From positions 202,699 to 266,698 of the forward strand of contig JAKQEQ010000017.1 in assembly GCA_029556545.1 (NCBI GenBank): a DNA stretch of 64,000 bases, written 5' to 3'. The notes beneath the pieces are model-generated. The model saw only the letters and a program-made list of their open reading frames with translations. It did no database searches and had not been told where the DNA came from. Origin of the DNA: Candidatus Hydrogenedentota bacterium (GTDB lineage Bacteria; Hydrogenedentota; Hydrogenedentia; Hydrogenedentales; JAGMZX01). Positions 1 through 6,738 of this stretch are shown in pieces. The position numbers and the translations under genes were made by a program. Numbering within the stretch: position 1 is the first letter of the stretch; every line of letters begins with the position of its first letter.

Positions 1-2
1 AC

Positions 3-656
3 GCCCAGCGCGGCTACGTGGTGGCGACCATCGGCTACCGTTTCAAGCAGGAAGCGCCGTTCCCCGCGTGCGTCGAGGACGCGAAATGCGCGGTGCGCTG
101 GATGCGCGCGAACACGGAGGAACTGTCGGTCGACCCGGACCGCATCGCCGTGATCGGCGGCTCGGCGGGCGGCTATCTGTCCATGATGGTGGGTTACTCG
201 CCTGATGTCCCCGAACTCGAAGGGAACGGCGGCCACGCCGGCGTGAGCAGCGCCGTCGCCTGCGTCGTCAATCTCTACGGCCCGACGGACCTCACCGCGG
301 ATATGGCCCGGGCGCACGGACTTGTCGAGTCGTTTCTCGACACGACCTATGAGCAAGACCCGGACCGTTTCACGCTCGCGTCGCCCATCCACCACCTCGA
401 CGCGACCGACCCGCCCACGCTCATTATCCAGGGGACTATCGACGACATCGTGCCCGTCGCACAAGCCGATCTGCTCGCCGAACGCCTCCGGGAACTCGGC
501 GTGCACTACTGGTACGACCGGCTCGACGGCTGGATGCACACCCTCGACATCGTCGCGCCCCTCAACGAGCGCGTCCAATGGCTCATGAACGCCTTCTTCG
601 AGGAGCATTTGGCCAAGAAAGAAAAAGCCGCCGGCACCGCGCCGAGAGACCGGTAA
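3..656 (+). CDS. Alpha/beta hydrolase, 5' end outside window
   Basis: This is the C-terminal part of an alpha/beta-hydrolase of the esterase/lipase (BD-FAE-like) group, likely an esterase or acetyl-xylan-esterase-like enzyme. The frame is open to the left edge of the window, so the GTG at 18 is probably internal. The nucleophile elbow GGSAGG follows the strand IAVIGG. An acid candidate lies in QGTIDDIVP and the catalytic histidine in GWMHTLD, in the right order. The Lys/Ala-rich tail ends with a TAA at 654-656. Substrate cannot be read from the sequence. The fold call is firm and the specific activity is open. Confidence 0.8.
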   Translation, partial: AQRGYVVATIGYRFKQEAPFPACVEDAKCAVRWMRANTEELSVDPDRIAVIGGSAGGYLSMMVGYSPDVPELEGNGGHAGVSSAVACVVNLYGPTDLTADMARAHGLVESFLDTTYEQDPDRFTLASPIHHLDATDPPTLIIQGTIDDIVPVAQADLLAERLRELGVHYWYDRLDGWMHTLDIVAPLNERVQWLMNAFFEEHLAKKEKAAGTAPRDR

Positions 657-846
657 GGCAGTCGCCGGCGCGTTCCCTGATGTTCTGGACCGGTGTCCGC
701 CGGTTCTGAGACAATGCGCCAGTGACCGGCGCACTGTGGAAATGGCCGCAACAGCCGAATGCGTTGCCGTCGGCATTCCGGGGACGTTCACGCCGGCAAT
801 CAATACCGGTCGTTAAGCATGCCGAAAGGCAGTATGGAAGCTCGTC

Positions 847-1959
847 ATGCCGCACAAGGAATTTGATCGGAACGCGTTGGAAATACGGCCGCTGGCGGAG
901 CGGGAGGACCGCGCGTTCATCGAGACGGACCATGTGAGCCCGGACGAGCAGCCGCAGCCCTTCTCGAAGGAGGCGCAGCGGGTCATCGACGAGGCGGTCG
1001 AACGGCTCCTCGCGGCGCGCGCGGCGGGGAAATCGCGCATGCTCGCGTTCGGCGCGCACGCAATCAAGAACGGACTCGCGCCGGTGTTCATCAAGCTGAT
1101 CGAGGACGGCTGGATCACGCACTTGGCCACGAACGGCGCGGGCGTCATCCACGACTGGGAATTCGCGTTCCAGGGTCACACGAGCGAGCACGTGGCGAAG
1201 AACGTGGCCGCGGGCCGCTTCGGCATCTGGGAGGAGACCGGCTACTACCTGAATCTCGCCCTAGTCGTCGGCGCGTATCGGGGTCTAGGCTACGGCGAGG
1301 CCGTCGGCGCGTTTGTCGATCAGGAAGGGCTCGATATCCCGGCCGAGGAGGCGTTGGTCGCCGAAATCCGCGAGAAGGCGGCGGATGCGCCGCTCGAGGC
1401 CGCCGCCGCGGCGGACCTGCTCCACGCCGTGCGCGCGTTTTCGCTGCGACCGGGCCGCATGGACGTGCCGCATCCGTACAAGCGCTTCGGATTGCAGGCG
1501 GCGGCGTACCGGCTCGGCGTGCCGTTCACCAGCCACCCGATGATCGGCCACGACATCATCTACACGCACCCGATGAACCACTGCGCCGCCATTGGCCGCG
1601 CGGCGCAACGCGACTTCCTCCTCTTCGCAAACAACGTCGCCAACCTCGACGGCGGCATCTACCTCAGCATCGGCAGCGCGGTCATGTCGCCCATGATCTT
1701 CGAGAAATCGCTGTCCATGAGCCAGAACCTCGCCATCCAACAGGGCAAGCACATCGACAACCACCTCATGGTCATCGTCGACCTCCAGGAGTCGCACTGG
1801 GACTGGATGCAAGGCGAGCCGCCCGACGACAATCCCGACTACTATCTGCGCTACTGCAAATCCTTCTCGCGCATGGGCGGCGCCATGCGCTACCTCAGCG
1901 CCGACAACAGGGATTTCCTCCTGGCGCTGGTGCGGGGGCTGGAGAACCGGATCGAGTGA
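847..1959 (+). CDS. Conserved protein of unknown function (possible DHS-like fold)
   Basis: This 370-residue protein has no signal peptide or membrane segment. It starts at an ATG at 847 with only a weak ribosome-binding site. Striking motifs are GAHAIKNGLAPV, THLATNGAGVIHDWEFAF, HDIIYTHPMNH, IYLSIGSAVMSP and DNHLMVIVDL. Alternating hydrophobic strands and Gly-rich turns suggest a Rossmann-type nucleotide-binding fold. The layout recalls proteins I have seen labelled deoxyhypusine-synthase-like, but I cannot confirm that and the canonical DHS active-site motifs are not evident. The last 28 codons recur twice downstream as fragments (4866-4949 and 6107-6179), so the 3' end of this gene is the apparent boundary of an accessory region. 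A catalytic role is plausible but unassigned. Confidence 0.65.
   Translation: MPHKEFDRNALEIRPLAEREDRAFIETDHVSPDEQPQPFSKEAQRVIDEAVERLLAARAAGKSRMLAFGAHAIKNGLAPVFIKLIEDGWITHLATNGAGVIHDWEFAFQGHTSEHVAKNVAAGRFGIWEETGYYLNLALVVGAYRGLGYGEAVGAFVDQEGLDIPAEEALVAEIREKAADAPLEAAAAADLLHAVRAFSLRPGRMDVPHPYKRFGLQAAAYRLGVPFTSHPMIGHDIIYTHPMNHCAAIGRAAQRDFLLFANNVANLDGGIYLSIGSAVMSPMIFEKSLSMSQNLAIQQGKHIDNHLMVIVDLQESHWDWMQGEPPDDNPDYYLRYCKSFSRMGGAMRYLSADNRDFLLALVRGLENRIE
1873..1956 (+). repeat. Gene-end repeat, copy 1 (within intact gene)
   Basis: These are the last 28 sense codons of the 370-residue gene (MGGAMRYLSADNRDF followed by LLALVRGLENRIE). It is the only copy attached to a full reading frame and so is taken as the parental sequence. 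It matches copy 2 at 75 of 84 positions counted by eye, and it shares a 28-base exact block with copy 3. Confidence 0.85.
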
Positions 1960-2070
1960 TATAACTTGCAGGAGTCTGTTGACTTGATGCAGTCTAACTC
2001 TCTTGCGGGAGAACAGTTTCTCGGCAGACTCTGAGGACACATAACGTCACAGCGGAAAGGGCGTAGACAC

Positions 2071-3123
2071 ATGCCAACGGCTAAGCCTGTAAATCTCCAA
2101 ATATCCGATATTATTGCTTGGTTCCGGGCGAAGGAGCTCGTAATCAATACGGATTTTCAAAGACACTCCGTTTGGACCCCCGCGGGGAGAACATTTCTTA
2201 TTGACACCATTCTGAACGAGCTTCCCATACCCAAGATCTACTTGCGCACCAAGATCGATCCGCACACACAAACAAGCATCAGAGAAATCGTGGATGGTCA
2301 GCAGCGAGTCCGAGCGATAGTCGATTTTGCCGATAGTAAACTGAAATTAACAAATAGGTCAGAGAAATTTCATGGCAAACAATACGAAGACCTTACCGAT
2401 GAGGAGAAGGAACGATTCTTGGGCTATATAATCACCGCTGAACAACTCCTGAATGCAACTGATGACGATGTCATAGACGTTTTTGCTCGCCTTAACTCCT
2501 ATACGGTTGCCCTCAATCCCGCCGAAAAACGCCATGCTGAGTTTCAGACAGAATTCAAGTTTGCCGTGAGACAGGCGAGTCAGAAATGGCGAGGGTTCAT
2601 CGAGAAGTATAACATTTTTACCACAAAGCAGCGGTTTCGCATGCTTGACGACACGCTGTTTGCGGAGATCTTTGGGGTGCTCTTGGAAGGCGTAAAAGAT
2701 GGGGGTGAAGCCAATATCAAGAGACTTTATCAAAGGCAAACTGACGACAAGTTCACAGAGTCCGTGGCAAAGTCTGCCAGAAGAAGATTGGACGCCGCGC
2801 TAACATACTTGGACTTGTCCCTGGGCGATGTGCTTAGAGGATCGCTCTCTCGACACTATCATATTCTTTTGCTTGTAGCCGCATACACACACCACAGGTT
2901 TGGAATACCTCGTGGCGATATTGAAGACGATTTGCCACGATCTAAGATTGCGAGCACAGATGTGATACTCGGTCGCCTCGGAGAACTGGAATCTGCCATC
3001 GAGTCACAACGCAGCCGAGGACGCTACGCCGATTTCGTCAAAGCTTCAGCCGAATCAACGCACCGAATTGTAACCAGGAAGGTGCGGTTTAGAGTACTCG
3101 TCGATATTATGGCCTGCGAGTAA
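2071..3123 (+). CDS. DUF262 domain protein (GmrSD/ParB-like N-terminal type)
   Basis: This 350-residue cytoplasmic protein has DUF262 hallmarks. These are an R..VW element near residues 31-35, the strand-turn LPIPKIYL near 51-58, the ParB-like signature DGQQR at 75-79, and FARLNSYTVALNPAE near 138-152. DUF262 domains occur in GmrS of the type IV restriction enzyme GmrSD and in many uncharacterised defence genes, where DGQQR is thought to act on nucleotides. The C-terminal half carries no recognisable HNH motif, so it is not a complete GmrSD fusion. Base composition is visibly more AT-rich than the flanking chromosome, suggesting recent acquisition. It sits 19 bp before a HEPN-like gene on the same strand, and the two look like one unit. 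Confidence 0.85.
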   Translation: MPTAKPVNLQISDIIAWFRAKELVINTDFQRHSVWTPAGRTFLIDTILNELPIPKIYLRTKIDPHTQTSIREIVDGQQRVRAIVDFADSKLKLTNRSEKFHGKQYEDLTDEEKERFLGYIITAEQLLNATDDDVIDVFARLNSYTVALNPAEKRHAEFQTEFKFAVRQASQKWRGFIEKYNIFTTKQRFRMLDDTLFAEIFGVLLEGVKDGGEANIKRLYQRQTDDKFTESVAKSARRRLDAALTYLDLSLGDVLRGSLSRHYHILLLVAAYTHHRFGIPRGDIEDDLPRSKIASTDVILGRLGELESAIESQRSRGRYADFVKASAESTHRIVTRKVRFRVLVDIMACE

Positions 3124-3142
3124 GGACGCGGAGTGACGCGGG

Positions 3143-3772
3143 GTGCATCTGCTACGATTTGTGCTGAAGTATGAGCGTGGTCTGGCAAGAATTGACCAAA
3201 TAGTACGGCAAGGAGCCGTTCTTCGAAGTGACTATCCTTGCCAATGCGCTGCATGTTTATCTCATGCGATCATAGCTTTACACGACCTCTGGGCCAATGC
3301 ATGTAGATCGATTGTCCTGACGTCGGCTGAGGGCCGCTGCATAACGCGTGGCGGCCGGCGCTTGGATAGACCTGAGATGCTAGATCCAAGGGAGAGTGCC
3401 ATTGGCTATCTCCGAAAACACTGGACACGGGCGGGGAAGTTAATGCCGCGCACTTGGGAACCAGAGTGGTACATTCCGAATGTCGCGATTCGCGCAGCCA
3501 CACTACTGAATGTTGGGAATCTCTCTGAAATCACGGATGGGCTTGGCGCTACTGTCTCGGCGGAGCCTTTGCGAGTCACTCGGAATGTCGTGGCGCATTC
3601 ATTGCCAAGTACATGGCTCCGGTTGCGCAGATTGCAAGAGCAACTTGGCATATCCGAATTGAGTCGCCCGGAGGTATTCGTTCTGTTACGTAGTGAACAC
3701 GGTGCAGGAACGCAGTTTCTCTATCTTTGGTCGTACGATCTGAAGAATGCACTAATGGCGGCTATAAGATAG
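3143..3772 (+). CDS. Putative HEPN-like protein, partner of DUF262 gene
   Basis: This 209-residue protein has no confident family match by eye. Residues 147-152 read RNVVAH, which fits the R-N-x3-H form of the HEPN ribonuclease signature. It lies in a helix-rich context with other conserved-looking features (CQCAACLSHA, WEPEWYIPNV). HEPN proteins next to DUF262 genes are known in defence loci. Here that partnership is inferred from adjacency (19 bp), shared strand and shared low GC. The start is a GTG at 3143 preceded by an AAGGA-containing stretch, and a second in-frame GTG lies at 3161. If the motif is real, the product would be an RNA-cleaving effector held in check by its partner. Confidence 0.55.
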   Translation: MHLLRFVLKYERGLARIDQIVRQGAVLRSDYPCQCAACLSHAIIALHDLWANACRSIVLTSAEGRCITRGGRRLDRPEMLDPRESAIGYLRKHWTRAGKLMPRTWEPEWYIPNVAIRAATLLNVGNLSEITDGLGATVSAEPLRVTRNVVAHSLPSTWLRLRRLQEQLGISELSRPEVFVLLRSEHGAGTQFLYLWSYDLKNALMAAIR

Positions 3773-3826
3773 GCGGTGCCTTGAAGAAGTCTGCATTGAA
3801 ATGGAGCCGGGTTCAGGAGTTACACT

Positions 3827-4093
3827 ATGAACGCTGCGCGCGTGCTGGAAAATGCCGATGTGCAGCTGCCCGCGGACATTGCCGAAAGACTGAGTGCTAA
3901 GCCGGGAGATATGCTGGCTGTGGAACCCCATGCAGACGGAACGGTGTGGCTGTATCCCGATGCGTTCGGCCGCGATGACGTGTTCGGTTGTTTCGCGTGC
4001 CGCACCACAGTAACGGCCATTGTCGAAGAAATGGATGAATCGATCGCTGATGCCTGCCAAAAGGATCAGATTCAAGATGGTGCTGGCTCTTGA
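3827..4093 (+). CDS. AbrB/MazE-type antitoxin-like protein, apparently orphan
   Basis: This 88-residue protein resembles the SpoVT-AbrB swapped-hairpin DNA-binding antitoxins. The N-terminal half reads VQLPADIAERLSAKPGDML and then VWLYPDA, matching the usual pattern of a strand, P.ei...l....Gd.l and a second strand. A good AGGAG precedes the ATG at 3827. In such loci a PIN toxin gene usually overlaps the antitoxin end. Here a 28-codon frame (4050-4136, beginning MPAKRIRFKMVLALD) starts inside the antitoxin but stops at once. It could be the stump of a lost toxin, though it is too short to prove. The protein may still autoregulate its own promoter. Confidence 0.65.
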   Translation: MNAARVLENADVQLPADIAERLSAKPGDMLAVEPHADGTVWLYPDAFGRDDVFGCFACRTTVTAIVEEMDESIADACQKDQIQDGAGS

Positions 4094-4228
4094 TCGCACG
4101 GCAGACCGACGGCGATTATTTCAGCCGGTGACGTAGCACGGGGGCACAGATACGCAATTTCTGTCCAAACAAGAAATCAGGTGCGAGTCTGATTCTCACC
4201 GTATGTAAATGAATGGCCGGCGCTGAGG

Positions 4229-4543
4229 ATGGAAGCGGTTCTGACGGATTGGATAGCCGAGCGGGTACGGAGGCACGAGTTCACAGGCTTCCAGCAGGCG
4301 GAGATCGAGCGCGGAAATGACGCCCTTTCCCTTTCGGATATCGAGTACGCGCTGCTTAATGGTAGAATTATTGAGTCTAATCCGGATACGGGGCGAGGCG
4401 TGTCCTGCCTCGTGTACGGCGAGACTCAGCGCGGAGCGGCCCACGTTGTTTGTGGGCGCAACAAGTATTCATGGTTGGTGATCGCGACCGTTTACATACC
4501 GGCGTGGCCAAAATGGAAAAGCCCGACCGAAAGGAACCGATAG
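4229..4543 (+). CDS. DUF4258 protein, likely toxin of an MqsRA-like pair
   Basis: This 104-residue protein has the DUF4258 pattern: an N-terminal helix with HEFTGFQQAEIERGN, then LSLSDIEYALLNGRIIESNPDTGRG, and a strand pair SCLVYGE and VVCG with the tail WLVIATVYIP. DUF4258 proteins are related in fold to RelE/MqsR-type mRNA interferases and typically sit next to a zinc-finger antitoxin, as here. The ATG at 4229 has GAGG immediately before it, so initiation may be weak or coupled. An inverted repeat AATCAG/CTGATT at 4175-4194 lies upstream and could be an operator. The C-terminal 31 bp overlap the antitoxin start. Confidence 0.75.
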   Translation: MEAVLTDWIAERVRRHEFTGFQQAEIERGNDALSLSDIEYALLNGRIIESNPDTGRGVSCLVYGETQRGAAHVVCGRNKYSWLVIATVYIPAWPKWKSPTERNR

Positions 4544-4779
4544 TGGAACCGTATGGTGATTGCATCTACTGCGGCGGCGAAGTCGTGGAGGAAGTGCGCA
4601 GCGTCGATTATCGAATTGAAGGACAGCTATACATCATCCAAAACGTTCCCGCCGGTGTGTGTCGGCAGTGCGGAGAAATGTTTTTTACCGCCGAAACCGC
4701 GCATCGTATGGAGGCCGCCGTAACACAGCCCGCAGGCCCCCTGAATACCGTGCCCGTGCCGGTTGTCGCCATAAAGTAG
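4513..4779 (+). CDS. MqsA/YgiT-type zinc-finger antitoxin
   Basis: This 88-residue protein contains the paired zinc-binding motif of the MqsA/YgiT N-terminal domain: CIYCGGEV, then about 30 residues later CRQCGEMFF. The VPAGVC step between them is typical. The chosen ATG at 4513 overlaps the end of the DUF4258 gene by 31 bp in another frame, a usual arrangement for this toxin-antitoxin class. A C-terminal helix-turn-helix such as full-length MqsA carries is absent, so DNA binding would rest on the short form (MEAAVTQPAG onward) or not occur. It probably neutralises the DUF4258 protein. Confidence 0.8.
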   Translation: MEKPDRKEPIVEPYGDCIYCGGEVVEEVRSVDYRIEGQLYIIQNVPAGVCRQCGEMFFTAETAHRMEAAVTQPAGPLNTVPVPVVAIK

Positions 4780-5090
4780 CCGCGATCCCCATGTTCGAGG
4801 GCATGGTCGCCCCGATGAAAACGACTATCGGTTTTCCAACCGCGTTCAACAAGGAATTTCACCACATGGGCGGCACCATGCGCTACCTCAGCGCCGACAA
4901 CCGTGATTTCCTGCCGGTGCTGGTGCGGGGGCTGGAGAACTGAATCGACAAAAGTGTGCATGGTTGCGTCTAAGAATGGGGTGTCGTTGTGCATCGAGCC
5001 CTCCCTGTTGTCGGGTTGGACTGATGCCGCGTGCGCCAGCGGAGCTGTGGATAGTAGGAAGGCCATCGAATTCTGTCTGGGAGAGAGACA
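4780..5090 (+). other. Gene-free stretch with the second gene-end repeat
   Basis: This stretch of about 310 bp lies between the antitoxin and the methyltransferase. Its main content is repeat copy 2 (4866-4949). The sequence just before the repeat, which translates in frame to FNKEFHHMGG, still shares the K-x-F-x-x-MGG spacing of the parental gene. Some upstream homology therefore survives. The rest (4950-5090) shows no gene or convincing promoter. Confidence 0.6.
4866..4949 (+). repeat. Gene-end repeat, copy 2 (fragment)
   Basis: This is a detached copy of the last 28 codons of the gene at 847-1959. By eye it matches copy 1 at 75 of 84 positions, including exact runs of 26 and 21 bases. It encodes MGGTMRYLSADNRDF then LPVLVRGLEN followed by TGA. 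No full-length gene is attached upstream. It lies about 2.99 kb from copy 1 and separates two groups of accessory genes. Confidence 0.85.
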
Positions 5091-5861
5091 ATGAGCGAAA
5101 AACCGTGGTATGAGGCCCTGTTTCAAGACTACGGGCGAACGTACGACAAAGAGCCCTTCACGCAAGGCACGCAGGGAGAATGCGATTTCATCGAGAAGGA
5201 ACTTCGGTTTGACAAGTCGCTGAGGCTCCTCGATGTCGGCTGTGGCACCGGAAGGCACTCAATCGAGTTGGCCAAACGCGGCTATCACGTCACAGGAATC
5301 GATCTGTCCGAATCGCAGCTTGCGAGAGCGCGTGAAAAGGCCACCGAACAACAGGTGAGCGTCGAATTCTTGCGGCATGATGCAAGGGCCCTGCCTTTTC
5401 ACGCCGAATTCGATGCGGTCATCATGCTTTGCGGAGGCGGTTTCCCGTTAATGGAAACGGACGAGATGAATTTCGAGATACTGAAGAACGCGACACGCTC
5501 CCTGAAAGGCGGCGGGAAATTGCTGTTTACCACGCTCAACGGGCTGTTCCCCTTGTACCATAATGTGGAGGCATTTTATGCCGAATCGAAACAGGAGGGC
5601 ACTAGCGTCTGCAGGAAGAACAGCTTTGACCTGATGACATTTCGTGATTTCAATATCGCGGAATTCGAAGACGACTCCGGGAACAAGAAGACCCTTTCCT
5701 GCAACCAGCGCTACTACGTGCCGAGTGAGATCACCTGGCTGCTGAAAACGCTCGGCTACGTCCGCATCGAAATCTTTGGCGCCAAGCTGGGCGCTTTCTC
5801 CAGAGACCATTCTCTGACCCCGGAGGATTTCGAGATGCTCGTGATTGGGCACAAGCATTGA
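5091..5861 (+). CDS. Class I SAM-dependent methyltransferase
   Basis: This 256-residue soluble enzyme has the Rossmann-fold methyltransferase motifs in order. Motif I is LLDVGCGTGRHSIELAKRG near residues 45-63. The acidic loop is VTGIDLSESQL, motif II is FLRHDARALPF, and a post-II strand reads FDAVIMLCGG. The C-terminal part (NQRYYVPSEITWLLKTLGY) is typical of the small-molecule Methyltransf_25/11 groups. The start ATG at 5091 follows GGGAGAGAGACA. The acceptor substrate is unknown. It lies between repeat copies 2 and 3, so it may be cargo of the same accessory patch. Confidence 0.9.
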   Translation: MSEKPWYEALFQDYGRTYDKEPFTQGTQGECDFIEKELRFDKSLRLLDVGCGTGRHSIELAKRGYHVTGIDLSESQLARAREKATEQQVSVEFLRHDARALPFHAEFDAVIMLCGGGFPLMETDEMNFEILKNATRSLKGGGKLLFTTLNGLFPLYHNVEAFYAESKQEGTSVCRKNSFDLMTFRDFNIAEFEDDSGNKKTLSCNQRYYVPSEITWLLKTLGYVRIEIFGAKLGAFSRDHSLTPEDFEMLVIGHKH

Positions 5862-5880
5862 CTCGGGATACAGGCCAGCC

Positions 5881-6096
5881 GGCACAAGCGTTGCCGTGCC
5901 GCTCGTGTAGTTCCCGAGGCTGTTCCACGGCACGGCGGAGGAACGCGCGCGCTGGCGCCTGATTGGCAAAGGCGAGGGGATTCATTGGGAACTCCTGGAC
6001 GAAGACATCAGTGCCGAGGGATTGCTCGCGGGCAGGCCATCCGGCGAAAGCCAGGCTTCGTTCCAGAAATGGCGCGAACAACGCGGAACGGAATGA
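5881..6096 (+). pseudogene. DUF2442 gene remnant with in-frame amber codon
   Basis: Reading from 5881 to the TGA at 6094-6096 gives a DUF2442-like C-terminus: GIHWELLDEDISAEGLLAG then RPSGESQASFQKW. Upstream in the same frame is SVAVPLV, a TAG at 5908-5910, and then FPRLFHGTAEERARWRL. DUF2442 proteins usually carry a tryptophan or similar residue between VPL and FPRL, so the stop looks like a TGG-to-TAG change. No start codon or N-terminal region is left. DUF2442 is normally the antitoxin-like partner of DUF4160, and no DUF4160 gene is present. This is a decayed toxin-antitoxin relic. Confidence 0.75.
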
Positions 6097-6106
6097 CCGC
6101 GTCGTT

Positions 6107-6179
6107 ATGCGGCGCCATGCGCTACCTCAGCGCCGAAAACGGGGAAATCCCGCCAGCGCCGGCGCGGGGCTGGAGAAAG
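6107..6179 (+). repeat. Gene-end repeat, copy 3 (degraded fragment)
   Basis: This is a third, more diverged copy of the end of the gene at 847-1959. A 28-base exact block (6109-6136) covers the MRYLSA codons, and a 12-base match covers the later GLE codons. A one-base deletion and several substitutions break the frame between them. It starts about 10 bp after the DUF2442 remnant. The three copies increase in divergence from left to right. Confidence 0.75.
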
Positions 6180-6266
6180 CCTGAAGAGCCTCGCGCGAAT
6201 GCGCAAAGGGCCGCGAAGCGGGTATCGGCGTGAGGGAAGGACGCCCGTTGACAGGGGAGGATACAG

Positions 6267-6548
6267 GTGTTAGCATCAGAGTCGTTGAGAGACAAGAGAG
6301 GTCGTGCGACTATGGCGCTCCCTTTTTCAGACATAGTCGAGCAGATTCGCCTGTTGGACGATGATTCCAAGCAGGCGCTTCTCGAGTTGTTGCATTCGTG
6401 GCTTCGGGAGGAACGTCGAGAACAGATCGCCCGGAATGCGAGGGAATCGCGTGAAAAGTACGCTTCCGGCAAGGCGCGCGGCGGCTCGCTCGACGATATG
6501 ATGACGGACCTGTATGCCGAAGATCGCGAGACTGACGTGGAGCGGTAG
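6267..6548 (+). CDS. Small helical antitoxin-like protein
   Basis: This 93-residue protein is almost wholly helical and charged (IVEQIRLLDDDSKQALLELL, LREERREQIARNARESREKY). Such proteins are typically antitoxins paired with RelE/YafQ or PIN toxins. A GGGGAGG at 6255-6261 precedes the GTG at 6267 at good spacing, and an in-frame ATG lies at 6312. Its 3' end overlaps by 35 bp a frame that begins like a RelE-family toxin but is broken (6514-6666). The antitoxin thus seems to have outlived its toxin. No exact family is assigned. Confidence 0.6.
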   Translation: MLASESLRDKRGRATMALPFSDIVEQIRLLDDDSKQALLELLHSWLREERREQIARNARESREKYASGKARGGSLDDMMTDLYAEDRETDVER

Positions 6549-6666
6549 TTTCAAGCGCGCATTTCGCGCGCGCGTCCTCACGCACTCCCGCATGAACCGC
6601 TGTTTTCAAAGCAGTCTTGTCCGGTTTGGAAAATTGTCGGAGTGGTTGATTTCCAGTATGTCTTGA
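6514..6666 (+). pseudogene. Decayed RelE/YafQ-like toxin remnant
   Basis: An ATG at 6514 inside the end of the preceding antitoxin opens a 50-codon frame. It begins MPKIARLTWSGSFKRAFRAR and continues VLTHSRMNRCFQSSLVRFGKLS. This fits the start of RelE/YafQ toxins (L.W..SF.RAFRR...) and then jumps to the region after their THKL motif. The usual middle strand is missing. After a +1 shift near 6632 the sequence reads VVDFQYVLIFYSRRE, similar to the later toxin strands. An internal deletion plus frameshift would explain this. Homology is by pattern only. Confidence 0.5.
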
Positions 6667-6738
6667 TATTCTATTCTAGACGGGAGTAAACAGGGTCTAC
6701 TTGAGTTGACGATGATTGTTCTTGGGCGAGGTAATGAC

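Noticed and set aside
6549-6580. GCGCGC-ATTTC-GCGCGC hairpin as a terminator
   Set aside because: It falls inside the decayed toxin frame and is most simply explained by Arg/Ala codons. There is no T-run.
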